A DNA stretch of 64,000 nucleotides. Source: Advenella kashmirensis WT001. Lineage in GTDB: Bacteria > Pseudomonadota > Gammaproteobacteria > Burkholderiales > Burkholderiaceae_B. A program made the translations under genes and the position numbers. The stretch spans positions 1,054,001 through 1,118,000 of the forward strand of contig NC_017964.1 in NCBI RefSeq assembly GCF_000219915.2. Reading direction: 5' to 3'. The notes below the pieces were generated by a model. It did no database searches. It saw nothing but the letters and a program-made list of their open reading frames with translations, and was not told the origin of the DNA. The first letter of the stretch is position 1, and each line of letters begins with the position of its first letter. Positions 41,691 to 51,917 of this stretch are shown here, in pieces.

Positions 41691-42791
41691 ATGCAACGTC
41701 GTTCCTTCCTCAAAAAAGCAGGCCTGGGCGCTGTGGCCAGCACGGGTGTTATTGCCGCCCCGGTCATTGCCCAGGAAAATCCCGCGGTTAAATGGCGCAT
41801 GGCGTCCAGTTTTCCTCGCAGCCTGGTCGCATTGTTCGGTTCCGCGGACCGTTTTACCAAGTACGTCAATGAAGCCACGGGTGGCAATTTGCAGATTGAC
41901 CTGTTTCCTGCGGGTGAAATCGTGCCGGCCTTGCAAGTGTTGGACGCCGTGTCCAATGGTACTGTGCAGGCAGGACATACTTGTGGTTACTACTATTTAG
42001 GCAAAAATCCCTCGTTTTGCTTCGATACGGCTGTCCCCTTTGGTCTGAATGCCCGTCAGTTGAACGCCTGGATGCTCGAGGGTAACGGCAAAAAGCTGAT
42101 GCGGGATCTGTTTGGCAAGGTCAATATCGTCAATTACCCCCTGGGTAACACCGGTACGCAAATGGGCGGCTGGTTCCGCAAGGAAATCAAGACGCTGGAG
42201 GATCTCAAGGGCCTGAAAATGCGTACCGCCGGCCTGGCCGGTGAAGTGCTGGCCAAACTGGGTGTCGTTCCCCAGCAGATTGCCGGTGGCGACATCTATC
42301 CGTCGCTGGAAAAAGGCACGCTGGATGCTGTTGAATTTGTCGGTCCGCTGGACGATGAAAAACTCGGCTTCAACAAAGTGGCCAAATATTACTACTACCC
42401 GGGATTCTGGGAGGGCGGTGCACAGGTGTCTGCCTATTTCAACAAAGACGCCTTTGAAAAACTTCCCAAACACTATCAGGCGATCATTGAGGCTGCCTCA
42501 ATTCGGGCCCATACTGAAATGATGGCGATGTACGACTCCATGAATCCGGGCGCATTACGTCGCCTGATTGCCAATGGGGCCGTGCTCAAGGAGTTCCCGA
42601 AAGAGATGATGGATGCTTCCTTCAAGGCCACTGCTGAAATTTACAAGAAATATTCGGATAAGGACGAGACTTTCAAGACCATCCTGACCGACTATATGGC
42701 GTATCGCGACGACTTGATTCCCTGGTTCAACGTCGTGGAAGGCTCCTATACTCGCTACGTGGCGCATGCCATCTCACAAGCGCGCAAGTAA
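41691..42791 (+). CDS. TRAP transporter substrate-binding protein, DctP family
   Basis: A 366-aa periplasmic solute-binding protein. The N terminus is a twin-arginine-like signal (MQRRSFLKKAGLGAVASTGVIAAPVIA), then mature NPAVKWRMASSFPRSL. WFRKEIKTLEDLKGLKMRTAGLAGEVLAKLG and GGDIYPSLEKGTLDAVEFVGP are typical of DctP proteins for monocarboxylate or 2-oxoacid TRAP systems. The binding Arg lies in KMRTAG. No DctQ or DctM membrane genes are near, so it must work with a permease encoded elsewhere. A terminator follows directly. Confidence 0.9.
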   Translation: MQRRSFLKKAGLGAVASTGVIAAPVIAQENPAVKWRMASSFPRSLVALFGSADRFTKYVNEATGGNLQIDLFPAGEIVPALQVLDAVSNGTVQAGHTCGYYYLGKNPSFCFDTAVPFGLNARQLNAWMLEGNGKKLMRDLFGKVNIVNYPLGNTGTQMGGWFRKEIKTLEDLKGLKMRTAGLAGEVLAKLGVVPQQIAGGDIYPSLEKGTLDAVEFVGPLDDEKLGFNKVAKYYYYPGFWEGGAQVSAYFNKDAFEKLPKHYQAIIEAASIRAHTEMMAMYDSMNPGALRRLIANGAVLKEFPKEMMDASFKATAEIYKKYSDKDETFKTILTDYMAYRDDLIPWFNVVEGSYTRYVAHAISQARK

Positions 42792-42835
42792 GCTGAAGGG
42801 CTTGACCCTGCTGGTTGCGCAGGGTAAGCAGCAAA

Positions 42836-42873
42836 TCGAGCCATGTTCTCTCAGTAAGAGGGCATGGCTTTAT
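42836..42873 (+). terminator. Terminator after the DctP gene
   Basis: AGCCATG pairs with CATGGCT and an inner CTCT with AGAG; TTATTTAT follows on the plus strand. Confidence 0.7.
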
Positions 42874-43115
42874 TTATAATATCGATGATGGGCGCTCTCG
42901 TGGCGCGGCTCGTGCCCGTGACTTCCACGGACATCTAGCAGGGACATCTAGCAGGGCGTTGCCCGGCATCGCTTGCTTCTGAGGTGTTAGAAGCAGATTG
43001 GCGCAAAACGGCTAAAGGCAGAACCGGTGTCTCCCGGTAACTGTCGCAGCCAAGAGACAATTGCTGGAAAAAACCGTCATGGCCGGCCGTGATTGTCTCT
43101 ATTTCATTGTTTTAT
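42874..43115. other. Structured intergenic region, no gene; possible small RNA
   Basis: Between the DctP terminator and the rplM promoter. It contains a 13-bp tandem duplication (GGACATCTAGCAG at 42929-42941 and 42942-42954), a GCTTCT/AGAAGC hairpin near 42973-42993 and a 9-bp inverted repeat (AGAGACAAT ... ATTGTCTCT, about 43053-43100). I recognise no known riboswitch family. Confidence 0.45.
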
Positions 43116-43144
43116 TTGAAAAAAAGTTTTTTGCGTGTTAATAT
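43116..43144 (+). promoter_or_regulatory. Sigma-70 promoter for rplM-rpsI
   Basis: TTGAAA at 43116-43121 and TAATAT at 43139-43144 with exactly 17 bases between. It implies a leader of about 205 bases before rplM, long enough for autogenous control by L13 or S9, but I could not fold it to a known leader. Confidence 0.65.
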
Positions 43145-43357
43145 CACGGGCTTATCTGTATTTTTGCACTGTCGCAGGGTAGTCTATAGTCATTGTACCT
43201 TTGGTGCGCGACTGTATTTCCCTTGTTTATAACGTTCAGGCGAATCAGGTAAACCGTCGGATTGCGATCGCCGGCGCCATTTTTACCCGTATTGCGGGTA
43301 TTGAATCGTGTGCCCCCGTGAGTGATCCGCTTCAAACTCAAATTTTAGGAATACATC

Positions 43358-43786
43358 ATGAAGACCTTTGTGGCCAAGCCCCATGAAGTCAAACGTGACT
43401 GGTATGTTATTGATGCAAAAGGCAAAGTCCTTGGTCGTGTAGCCAGCGAAGTTGCACGCCGTTTGCGCGGTAAACATAAACCGGAATTTACCCCTCACGT
43501 TGACACCGGCGATTACATCGTCATTATTAACGCAGCTGATATCGTTGTAACAGGCGCCAAATCGGAAGATAAAAAATACTTCCGTCACTCTGGCTATCCT
43601 GGCGGCATCTACGAAACAAACTTCCGGAAAATGCAAGAGCGTTTCCCCGGTCGTGCGATTGAAAAAGCCGTTAAGGGCATGCTGCCAAAAGGTCCCCTGG
43701 GTTACGCCATGATCAAGAAGCTCAAGGTGTACGCGGGTGCCGAGCATCCTCATACTGCCCAGCAGCCTAAAACGCTGGAATTTTAA
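43358..43786 (+). CDS. rplM: 50S ribosomal protein L13
   Basis: A 142-aa ribosomal protein that binds 23S rRNA early in assembly. It starts [27 protein letters not shown] and contains [27 protein letters not shown] and [12 protein letters not shown], the L13 signature. The frame is intact. It forms the universal pair with rpsI, 9 bases downstream. Confidence 0.98.
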   Translation: MKTFVAKPHEVKRDWYVIDAKGKVLGRVASEVARRLRGKHKPEFTPHVDTGDYIVIINAADIVVTGAKSEDKKYFRHSGYPGGIYETNFRKMQERFPGRAIEKAVKGMLPKGPLGYAMIKKLKVYAGAEHPHTAQQPKTLEF

Positions 43787-43795
43787 GGATAAATC

Positions 43796-44188
43796 ATGAT
43801 CGGTAATTGGAATTATGGAACGGGCCGTCGTAAAACGTCAGTTGCCCGTGTGTTTCTGAAAAAAGGTACAGGCAATATTGTTGTCAACGGTAAGCCTGTT
43901 GACCAGTATTTCGCTCGTGAAACAGGTCGCATGGTTGTTCGCCAGCCCCTGGTGCTCACAGAGACAGTCGAATCTTTTGATTTTCATATCAATGTACACG
44001 GCGGCGGCGAAAGCGGCCAGGCGGGTGCGGTGCGTCACGGTATTACCCGTGCGCTCATCGACTACGACGCCACACTCAAACCCGCGCTGTCAAAAGCCGG
44101 CTTTGTAACACGTGACGCCCGTGAAGTTGAACGTAAGAAAGTGGGTTTCCACAAGGCGCGTCGTCGGAAGCAGTTCAGCAAACGCTAA
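43796..44188 (+). CDS. rpsI: 30S ribosomal protein S9
   Basis: A 130-aa ribosomal protein whose C-terminal tail reaches the P-site tRNA. It shows [40 protein letters not shown] and the end [19 protein letters not shown], the invariant S9 tail with terminal Lys-Arg. It closes the rplM-rpsI operon and is followed by a strong terminator. Confidence 0.98.
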   Translation: MIGNWNYGTGRRKTSVARVFLKKGTGNIVVNGKPVDQYFARETGRMVVRQPLVLTETVESFDFHINVHGGGESGQAGAVRHGITRALIDYDATLKPALSKAGFVTRDAREVERKKVGFHKARRRKQFSKR

Positions 44189-44207
44189 TTTGTTTCGCGA
44201 CATGTCG

Positions 44208-44233
44208 AAAAGGCCGCTTTTGCGGCCTTTTTC
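44208..44233 (+). terminator. Terminator of rplM-rpsI
   Basis: AAAAGGCCGC pairs with GCGGCCTTTT around a 4-base loop, followed by more T. Confidence 0.9.
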
Positions 44234-44274
44234 TTTTGGATTCTTTATAATAGTTTTCTGCGCTCAATAATTGA

Positions 44275-45344
44275 ATGGAAACAAACACAATGGCTTCTTC
44301 CTCTTCATCTGTCAAGGTTGGTATTGTTGGTGGTACAGGTTACACCGGGGTAGAGCTGTTGCGCCTGCTGTCCGCGCATCCGAATGTTCGATTGCACGCC
44401 ATCACCTCGCGCAAAGAGGAGGGCATGCAGGTTTCCACCATGTTCCCCAATCTGCGCGGCCATGTTGATCTGGCTTTTTCAACGCCTGAAAACGCTGCCC
44501 TGACCGAATGTGATGTGGTGTTTTTTGCAACCCCCCATGGTGTGGCCATGGCGCAGGCGCGCGAGCTTATCGACGCCGGCGTCAAAGTTATCGACCTGGC
44601 TGCAGATTTTCGTCTGCAGGATACGGCTGTATTTGAAAAATGGTACAAAATGCCCCATAGCTGCCCGGATATCCTGCGGGAAAGCGCCTATGGGCTGGTT
44701 GAATTGAATCGGGAGAATATTGCCGGCGCGAAGGTGATTGGCAATCCGGGGTGCTATCCCACCACGGTCATCCTGGGGCTGGCGCCGTTGTTGGAGAAAA
44801 AACTGGTGCATACCGGCAATATCATTGCCGATTGCAAATCAGGTGTTTCGGGTGCCGGACGCAAGGCCGAAGTGAGCACCTGTATTCTGAAGCGGGCGAC
44901 AACTTCAAGGCATACGGAGTGGCCGGGCACAGACATCACCCGGAAATCACCGAGCAACTTACGGCACTGGCGGGCGAAGCGGTCAAGCTTACTTTCGTTC
45001 CCCATCTGGTGCCCATGATTCGCGGCATGTTGTCCACCATTTACGTCACAATCAAGGATGATGCCCTGGATACGGATTTCCAGGCCCTGTACGAAAGCCG
45101 TTACGCTAACGAACAGTTCGTGGATGTGATGCCGGCAGGCAGTCAGCCCGAAACCAGATCGGTGCGGGCCTCAAACACCCTGCGCATTGCCGTAAGCCGC
45201 CCGGATAATGGCAATCAGCTTATTATCATCGTAGTTCAGGATAATCTGGTCAAGGGCGCCGCCGGCCAGGCAGTGCAGAATATGAATCTGCTTTTCGGTT
45301 TGCCTGAGCAGGCAGGTCTGGGTGGCGTGGCCATTCTTCCCTGA
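44275..45344 (+). CDS. argC: N-acetyl-gamma-glutamyl-phosphate reductase (one frameshift)
   Basis: ArgC reduces N-acetylglutamyl phosphate with NADPH in arginine synthesis. [18 protein letters not shown] is the NADP loop, and the catalytic Cys sits in [19 protein letters not shown]. The first frame slips after [10 protein letters not shown] near 44879. One restored C gives [37 protein letters not shown] and the stop at 45344. The restored length is 356 aa from 44275, or 351 from the ATG at 44290. It works with argJ (9-10 kb). Confidence 0.95.
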
Positions 45345-45354
45345 TCTGATTGAT

Positions 45355-46071
45355 ATGTCCATGATCGCGCGCGGTTTTCTGTTTCTTGTCGGCGTCACTT
45401 TGGGAGGCAGCGCTGCGTATTATTACACGCATAATATGATGCAGCGTGAAATGTTCAGTCAGAAGACAGAGCTGGCCGAGCAATTGTCTCATGCGCTGAT
45501 GCAGGAAAAAATAAAGATGACCGAGCTGCAAAGCCGCCTGGATATCTCCGACACGCAGATGACCATGGATCGGGCGACGATTGCGGAGTATGAGAGCCAG
45601 GTCAAAAAGCTCCAGGACGATCTGGCACGCACATCCGAACAGCTGTCCTTTTATGATGAGCTGGTGCCGGCCGGCCCCCAGGGCGCGATCAGTGTGCGCG
45701 GCTTCGATGCGGTCGTAGAGGGGCGGCGTGTCCGCTTCAAGGTGCTGGTCTCCCGGCAGGCCCAGGCCGGTACGGTGTTCAAGGGCGAGCTCAAATTTAC
45801 GGCAAGCGGCACCTTAAAGGGTGAAGCGGCCACTGTGGATTTGATTCCCGATACGGTCGAGCACGCCAGTACGGGTTCGGACAGTATTCCAGCGGTTACC
45901 GACTTGAAAAAACAAGCCCCGGCCCCAATATTAAAGCTGGATTTTGAAACCATTCAGCGAATCCAGGGTCTATTGATGTTCCCAGAGGGATTTGTTCCCA
46001 AAAAAATCACCATGCGTGTGCTCGAAGGCAAAACAGTGCGTGCGTCGCGCACGGCCGAATTGTCTCCCTGA
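45355..46071 (+). CDS. Membrane-anchored coiled-coil protein of unknown function (DUF6776-like)
   Basis: A 238-aa protein. An N-terminal membrane anchor (MIARGFLFLVGVTLGGSAAYYY) is followed by a predicted coiled coil of about 65 residues (EQLSHALMQEKIKMTELQSR, then SQVKKLQDDLARTSEQL). A beta-rich C-terminal domain carries RVRFKVLVSRQAQAGTVFKGEL and LMFPEGFVPKKITMRVLEG. The plan of anchor, coiled coil and small beta domain resembles DUF6776 as I recall it, but I am not certain. It lies 10 bases after argC and 62 bases before erpA; the function is unknown. Confidence 0.72.
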   Translation: MSMIARGFLFLVGVTLGGSAAYYYTHNMMQREMFSQKTELAEQLSHALMQEKIKMTELQSRLDISDTQMTMDRATIAEYESQVKKLQDDLARTSEQLSFYDELVPAGPQGAISVRGFDAVVEGRRVRFKVLVSRQAQAGTVFKGELKFTASGTLKGEAATVDLIPDTVEHASTGSDSIPAVTDLKKQAPAPILKLDFETIQRIQGLLMFPEGFVPKKITMRVLEGKTVRASRTAELSP

Positions 46072-46133
46072 TTGCGCCATATGGTAAAATGAATTTCTGC
46101 TAACGGTGGCTGTATCCCACCAGGAGTCTAAAA

Positions 46134-46502
46134 ATGAGTACTGTTCTCGAATCTGTTGATCTGCAAGCCCCACCCACCCCGTTGCTTTTTACTGAAGCGG
46201 CGGCTACAAAGGTAAAGGATCTGCTTATCGAAGAAGGCAATCCCGAGCTCAAACTGCGCGTTTTCGTGCAGGGCGGCGGCTGTTCCGGTTTCCAGTATGG
46301 CTTTACGTTTGACGAAGTGATCAACGAAGACGATACCACGATCGATAAAAACGGCGTGCAACTGCTGGTTGATCCCATGAGCTTTCAATATCTGGTTGGC
46401 GCCGAGATCGACTACAAGGAAGATATCGAGGGCTCACAATTTGTGATTCGTAACCCGAACGCGACCACAACCTGCGGCTGCGGTTCTTCGTTCTCGGTTT
46501 AA
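46134..46502 (+). CDS. erpA: Iron-sulfur cluster insertion protein ErpA
   Basis: A 122-aa A-type carrier that delivers Fe-S clusters to target enzymes, notably of isoprenoid synthesis and respiration. The three conserved Cys are in [20 protein letters not shown] and [11 protein letters not shown] at the C terminus. The second block and [15 protein letters not shown] place it in ErpA rather than IscA. A good ribosome binding site (CCAGGAG) precedes the ATG. Confidence 0.95.
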   Translation: MSTVLESVDLQAPPTPLLFTEAAATKVKDLLIEEGNPELKLRVFVQGGGCSGFQYGFTFDEVINEDDTTIDKNGVQLLVDPMSFQYLVGAEIDYKEDIEGSQFVIRNPNATTTCGCGSSFSV

Positions 46503-46685
46503 GCGCGAATAAACGGTCGCTTGGTATTGGCCGCAAGAGCGAATGCGTAGAAGTATTGGCTTGAACATATTTGCTGAAGGCATGGCTTAAAGATTTTTTC
46601 CCTAGCGGTTTATCCGTAAAGGTTTTCCTTGAAGACATTCCTTTAACATTTTCAAAACGCCCTTGCGCGGTACCCGGCAGAAGAG

Positions 46686-46719
46686 TCCGGCTTTCCTTTT
46701 TGGAATGCCGGATTTTTTT
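46686..46719 (+). terminator. Terminator between erpA and anmK
   Basis: TCCGGC and GCCGGA, with inner TTCC/GGAA, form a stem followed by seven T on the plus strand. It lies about 180 bases after erpA. Confidence 0.75.
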
Positions 46720-46749
46720 ATTGGCCTGTTACCCGTAATCTACCTGCGT

Positions 46750-47871
46750 CTAGGCAGGGTACAGGCAGCCCAATATGGTTTTTTTGCGGGCGCCGGTTAC
46801 CGATGGCGTGCCGGCGGGGTGGCCGGACAGAAAGGCATGAGCCAGCCAGGCAAAGGCCAGTGCCTCCATCGACTGGGATGCAATACCATGCGCATCGCTG
46901 GTACTCAAGTGCACGCCTGGCAGGCGGGACTGCAGATCTTCCAGCAGAGCCCGGTTACCGGTTCCTCCCCCGCATACAATCAGCGTCTGGCTATCGGCAG
47001 CATGGCGGCCGATAGCCTGGGCCACGGTTTGCGCCGTAAAGGCCCGCAATGTCGCCTGGACATCTTGCGGCGCCACGGCCTCAAATCCTGCAAGCCGAGT
47101 TTGCAGCCAGGCGTGATTGAACAGATCCCGTCCGGTGGATTTGGGTGGTGGCAAGGCCAGCCAGGGTTCGCTTTCAATTAGCGTGTCAAGAAGGGGCTGG
47201 TGCACGGTGCCGCCAGCCGACCATGCACCGTCCTTATCGTAAGATTCACCGGTATGGGCCAGGCACCACATATCCAGCAACACATTGGCCGGTCCGGTAT
47301 CAAAGCCGGTCACGTCCTGTCCCGGACGCAGGATGCTGATGTTTGCAATACCGCCCAGGTTCAGGACGGTCACTGTCCGGTCGCTGGCAAAAATCGCCTC
47401 GTGAAAGGCCGGCACCAGGGCGCGCGCCTGACCGCCGGCGGCCACATCGCGGCTGCGAAAATCGGCCACGACCGCAATGCCGGTATTTTCTGCCAGACGG
47501 GCCGGGGCATTGAGCTGAATGGTAAAGCCCAGTTCAGGGCGATGCCTGACGGTTTGTCCGTGGGCACCGATGGCAGCGACCCGGCTGGCGGGCATTTGGG
47601 CCTGCGCCAGCAAATCAGCCACCACCAGGGCATACAAGTCTGCCAACTGGCAACTGGCAAGGCCGGCACGTTCCAGTTCGTTGTTGCCGGCACGATTCAA
47701 ATCCAGCAATTGCGCTCTGAGGGCAGTTGGCATGGATCGCGAGGCCGATGCGACGATTTGCGGGGGGCCGGTATCGGAAAAGGCGGCCAGCACGCCGTCG
47801 GCGCCATCGGTGCTGGTGCCGGACATCAAGCCGATCAAATAGCGGGGTTCCTGTGCCTGAGTCATGAGCAT
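46750..47871 (-). CDS. anmK: Anhydro-N-acetylmuramic acid kinase
   Basis: A 373-aa sugar kinase that opens and phosphorylates 1,6-anhydro-MurNAc during peptidoglycan recycling. Signature pieces are [18 protein letters not shown] (ATP site), [30 protein letters not shown] wording, [35 protein letters not shown] and VCGGGTGN. The start is the ATG at 47871 or 47865. It is divergent from tyrS, and with mpl and mtgA indicates an active murein recycling route. Confidence 0.95.
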   Translation of the reverse strand: MLMTQAQEPRYLIGLMSGTSTDGADGVLAAFSDTGPPQIVASASRSMPTALRAQLLDLNRAGNNELERAGLASCQLADLYALVVADLLAQAQMPASRVAAIGAHGQTVRHRPELGFTIQLNAPARLAENTGIAVVADFRSRDVAAGGQARALVPAFHEAIFASDRTVTVLNLGGIANISILRPGQDVTGFDTGPANVLLDMWCLAHTGESYDKDGAWSAGGTVHQPLLDTLIESEPWLALPPPKSTGRDLFNHAWLQTRLAGFEAVAPQDVQATLRAFTAQTVAQAIGRHAADSQTLIVCGGGTGNRALLEDLQSRLPGVHLSTSDAHGIASQSMEALAFAWLAHAFLSGHPAGTPSVTGARKKTILGCLYPA

Positions 47872-47994
47872 CTGCCTGGCCGAAAAGGGTATAATTTAAC
47901 ATTGAAATTTGCGCAAAAGGGCGTTTATCGGCTTGGTTTTGTTGCCAATGTCCTTCTTTTACCCATCTGCCCGCGCCCAGGAATCAGAAAATCT

Positions 47995-49224
47995 ATGTCA
48001 ACACCCGAAACACCCCTTAGTCCGGAAGTGGAAAACGACCTGCAAACTGTTCTGCGCGGCTGCGACGAGCTGCTGGTTCAATCTGAATTTGCGGTCAAGT
48101 TGCAAAACAGCCGCAACACAGGCACGCCGTTGCGCATCAAGCTCGGCCTGGATCCCACCGCTCCCGATATTCACCTGGGGCACACCGTGGTGCTCAATAA
48201 AATGCGCCAGCTTCAGGATATGGGGCATAACGTTATCTTTCTGATCGGCGACTTCACCTCCATGATCGGCGATCCAAGCGGGCGCAATGCGACCCGTCCG
48301 CCGCTCACGCGCGAGCAGATCGAAGTCAATGCCAAAACCTATTATGAGCAGGCCAGCAAAGTGCTGGACCCGTCGCGTACCGAAGTGCGCTATAACTCCG
48401 AGTGGTGCGATCCGCTGGGCGCCCGCGGCATGATCCAGCTGGCTTCCCGCTATACGGTGGCCCGGATGATGGAACGCGATGACTTTACCAAGCGCTTCAA
48501 GGGGGGCATTCCCATTTCTGTCCATGAATTTCTGTATCCGCTTATGCAGGGCTATGACTCGGTTGCACTCAAGTCCGATCTGGAACTGGGCGGAACAGAC
48601 CAGAAATTCAATCTGCTGGTGGGGCGCGAGTTGCAAAAGGAATATGGCCAGCCGGCCCAATGCATTCTGACGATGCCCTTGCTCGAAGGCCTGGACGGCG
48701 TCGAAAAAATGTCCAAGTCCAAGCACAATTACATCGGTATTACGGAAACGCCCGATTCCATGTTTGGCAAGCTCATGTCCATCTCCGATACATTAATGTG
48801 GCGTTATTATGAATTACTTTCATTCAAGTCGCTGCAGGACATTGCTACACTTGCGCAACAGGTCAAAGAGGGCAGAAATCCGCGCGATGTGAAGGTGGAG
48901 CTGGCGCAGGAAATCATTACGCGCTTTCACTCATCTGCAGACGCCGGCAACGCGCTGGCCAATTTCGAGGCGCGCTTTCGCGATGGCGTCATTCCAGACG
49001 ACATGCCGGAAATCAATCTCGGGCCAGGCCCGCTTGGCATTCTGCGAATCCTGAAAGAAGCCGGTCTGGCCAGCTCCGGTACAGAGGCCGGGCGCAATGT
49101 GCAGCAGGGTGGGGTGCGGGTTGACTCCCAGCGTGTGGAAGACAAGAATCTGCAGCTGGAGGCCGGCACCTATGTGGTCCAGGTAGGCAAGCGCAAGTTC
49201 GCCCGGGTCACCGTCAGCGCCTGA
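47995..49224 (+). CDS. tyrS: Tyrosyl-tRNA synthetase
   Basis: A 409-aa class I synthetase. The HIGH-type motif is in [22 protein letters not shown], the KMSKS loop in [17 protein letters not shown], and an S4 RNA-binding domain ends the protein ([28 protein letters not shown]). This form, with [12 protein letters not shown], is the TyrZ-like long type common in proteobacteria. The ATG at 47995 is the family start; the frame is open far upstream over anmK but has no homology there. Confidence 0.96.
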   Translation: MSTPETPLSPEVENDLQTVLRGCDELLVQSEFAVKLQNSRNTGTPLRIKLGLDPTAPDIHLGHTVVLNKMRQLQDMGHNVIFLIGDFTSMIGDPSGRNATRPPLTREQIEVNAKTYYEQASKVLDPSRTEVRYNSEWCDPLGARGMIQLASRYTVARMMERDDFTKRFKGGIPISVHEFLYPLMQGYDSVALKSDLELGGTDQKFNLLVGRELQKEYGQPAQCILTMPLLEGLDGVEKMSKSKHNYIGITETPDSMFGKLMSISDTLMWRYYELLSFKSLQDIATLAQQVKEGRNPRDVKVELAQEIITRFHSSADAGNALANFEARFRDGVIPDDMPEINLGPGPLGILRILKEAGLASSGTEAGRNVQQGGVRVDSQRVEDKNLQLEAGTYVVQVGKRKFARVTVSA

Positions 49225-49374
49225 CGCCAAGCCGTGTATGCCCGCCTTTTGAGCCGGGCATATTGCGGTTTTGCAGGCGATAAAGGAACAGCAGGCAACA
49301 TCGTTATCTTGCCTGGCGTTCATCCGCGCCACAAGCGCATTTTGATCTGTTTTTATTGTATTGAAGGGGATGTC

Positions 49375-50004
49375 ATGAAAATCAGCAGCCAGTCATTTGA
49401 ACACGAAAAAGCAATCGGGCCGGTCAATGCCTTCGCCAAACCGGATGCGCAGGCGCACATGATTCTGTCGGACAACAAAAACCCACATCTGGCCTGGACC
49501 GATGCACCGGAAGGCACGCGCTCATTCGTTATTCTGTGTGTAGACAAAGACGTACCAAGCAAGCCCGATGACGTCAATCAGGACGATCGCGAGGTGCCGG
49601 CCAGCCTGCCCCGCGTTGATTTCTATCATTGGGCGCTGGTCGATATTCCAGCTAACATCACCGAGATCGCCGAAGGCGAATTTTCCAACGGCGTGACGCC
49701 CAAGGGAAAAAGCGGCCCGCTGGCCGCCAAGGACATGCGCCAGGGTATTAATGACTTTACCAACTGGTTTGCCGGCGATCACGATATGAAAGGCGATTAT
49801 TTCGGTTATGACGGCCCATGCCCGCCTTTTAACGATGCGCTGGTGCACCGCTATTATTTTACGGTCTATGCGCTGGATATCGATACATTGCCATTGACCG
49901 GCAGCTTTACCTGCGCCGACGTGGCCGAGGCCATCGCGCCCCATGTGCTGGACCAGGCCACGATCATGGGGCTGTATTCGCTGAATCCCAAAGTTTCCTT
50001 TTGA
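49375..50004 (+). CDS. YbhB/YbcL family (phosphatidylethanolamine-binding-like) protein
   Basis: A 209-aa PEBP-fold protein. MKISSQSFEHEKAIGPVNAFAKPD at the start, NKNPHLAWTDAPEGTRSFVILCVDKDVP, the ligand-site DFYHWALVDIP and YDGPCPPFNDALVHRYYFTVYALD are typical of the bacterial YbhB group. No signal peptide is visible, so it is probably cytoplasmic. The ATG at 49375 has AAGGGGA upstream. The role of these proteins in bacteria is not established. Confidence 0.88.
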   Translation: MKISSQSFEHEKAIGPVNAFAKPDAQAHMILSDNKNPHLAWTDAPEGTRSFVILCVDKDVPSKPDDVNQDDREVPASLPRVDFYHWALVDIPANITEIAEGEFSNGVTPKGKSGPLAAKDMRQGINDFTNWFAGDHDMKGDYFGYDGPCPPFNDALVHRYYFTVYALDIDTLPLTGSFTCADVAEAIAPHVLDQATIMGLYSLNPKVSF

Positions 50005-50040
50005 ATTTTATCCAATTATCCGCTTTATATAGGACACGTT

Positions 50041-51284
50041 ATGTTTGACCGCTCGCTAACTCTTGACAAGGTAGATCCTGAACTCTGGAGTGCCATCCAA
50101 CAAGAAAATACCCGTCAGGAGCAGCACATCGAACTGATTGCTTCTGAAAACTACACCAGCCCGGCAGTCATGCAGGCGCAGGGCACGCAGCTGACCAACA
50201 AGTACGCAGAAGGTTATCCTGGCAAGCGCTACTACGGTGGCTGCGAATTCGTCGATATCGCTGAAGAGCTGGCTATCAAACGCCTGAAAGAACTGTTTGG
50301 CGCCGAAGCGGCCAACGTGCAGCCGAATTCCGGCTCACAGGCCAATCAGGGCGTGTACATGGCGGTGCTCAAGCCCGGTGACACTGTGCTGGGCATGAGC
50401 CTGGCAGAGGGCGGTCACCTGACGCATGGCGCATCGGTCAACGCATCGGGCAAGCTGTACAACTTCATCCCTTATGGGCTGGACGAAAATGAAGTGCTCA
50501 ACTACGAACAGGTTGAGCAACTGGCCAAAGAGCACAAGCCCAAAATGATTGTGGCCGGCGCCTCTGCGTACTCCCTGACAATCGACTTCGAGCGCATGGC
50601 CAAAATTGCTCATGACAATGGTGCATACCTGATGGTCGACATCGCGCACTACGCAGGCCTGGTTGCCGGTGGTCAGTATCCGAATCCGGTTCCTCATGCC
50701 GACTTTGTCACTTCAACCACACACAAATCCCTGCGCGGCCCGCGCGGTGGCGTGATCATGATGAAAGCAGAGCACGAAAAAATCATCAACTCCGCCATCT
50801 TCCCTGGCATCCAGGGCGGTCCGCTTATGCATGTCATTGCCGGCAAGGCCGTGGCGTTCAAAGAGGCGCTCAGCCCCGAATTTGCCGACTATGCAAAACA
50901 GGTCGTGGCCAATGCCAAGGTGCTGGCCGATACGCTGGTCAAGCGCGGCTTGCGTATCGTTTCAGGCAAGACCGAAAGCCACGTCATGCTAGTGGACCTG
51001 CGCGCCAAGGCATTACCGGCAAGGTTGCCGAGGCCCGCCTGGGAGATGCGCATATCACCGTCAACAAGAACGCGATTCCGAACGATCCGGAAAAACCGTT
51101 CGTGACCAGCGGTATTCGCCTGGGAACGCCCGCCATGACCACCCGTGGTTTTACAGAAGCCGAGGCTGAACTGACTGCGAACCTGATTGCCGATGTCCTG
51201 GATAACCCGGATGATGAGGCAAACATCGCTGCTGTTCGTGCTAAAGTAAATGAACTTACAGCGCGCTTTCCGGTTTACAAATAA
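50041..51284 (+). CDS. glyA: Serine hydroxymethyltransferase (one frameshift)
   Basis: A PLP enzyme that makes glycine and 5,10-methylene-THF from serine. [37 protein letters not shown] and the PLP lysine in [14 protein letters not shown] are diagnostic. The frame slips near 51009; restoring one G turns the tail into [27 protein letters not shown] followed by [15 protein letters not shown] and the stop at 51284. The restored length is 414 aa. It is followed by nrdR, the usual order in this group. Confidence 0.96.
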
Positions 51285-51339
51285 ACCACGCGTTATCACA
51301 AAGCAATAACCTTATTGCCCGGCACAGGACTTTAGCAAG

Positions 51340-51837
51340 ATGAAATGCCCGTTTTGTTCACACCACGATACACAGGTTATGGACTCGCGGGTATCCGAAG
51401 AGGGCGACACCATTCGTCGCCGTCGCCGCTGCCTTTCCTGTGACCGGCGCTTCACGACATACGAGCGTATCGAGCTGACCATGCCTGCCGTGGTCAAGCG
51501 CAATGGCACCCGGGCGGAGTTTGATCCGGCCAAGTTGCAGGCCAGCTTGCGTCTGGCATTGCGCAAACGTCCGGTTAGTACCGAATTGCTGGAGCGGGCG
51601 GTTGCTCGCATCCAGGAATCGCTGCTCAATTATCCCGAAAAAGAAGTCTCGACCGACTATATCGGCGAGCTGGTCATGAGCGAACTCAAGCAACTGGATC
51701 AGGTTGCCTATGTACGGTTTGCCTCGGTCTACAAAAGCTTTCAGGATATCGAAGAGTTTGTCAACGCCATCAAGGAAATGCAAAAGCCGGTCAAGCCGCA
51801 TAATGGCGGCCGCCCGGATGCTGTCGATAATGCCTGA
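51340..51837 (+). CDS. nrdR: Transcriptional repressor NrdR
   Basis: A 165-aa zinc-finger and ATP-cone repressor of ribonucleotide reductase genes. The N-terminal zinc ribbon is [17 protein letters not shown] with [18 protein letters not shown]. The ATP-cone follows ([28 protein letters not shown]), ending in [19 protein letters not shown]. It lies between glyA and ribD, a classic order. The glyA-nrdR gap is only 55 bases. Confidence 0.96.
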   Translation: MKCPFCSHHDTQVMDSRVSEEGDTIRRRRRCLSCDRRFTTYERIELTMPAVVKRNGTRAEFDPAKLQASLRLALRKRPVSTELLERAVARIQESLLNYPEKEVSTDYIGELVMSELKQLDQVAYVRFASVYKSFQDIEEFVNAIKEMQKPVKPHNGGRPDAVDNA

Positions 51838-51917
51838 GGGGTTGTTGTGGTGTGGCGCAGCGCGCGCCGGCATGTGTTGGCGAGCACGCTGACTCTCTAT
51901 CATCGGAACATTGGTTT

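Noticed and set aside
42929..42954. Start of a CRISPR-like array at the 13-bp tandem repeat
   Set aside because: Only two copies, directly adjacent with no spacers, and no cas genes.
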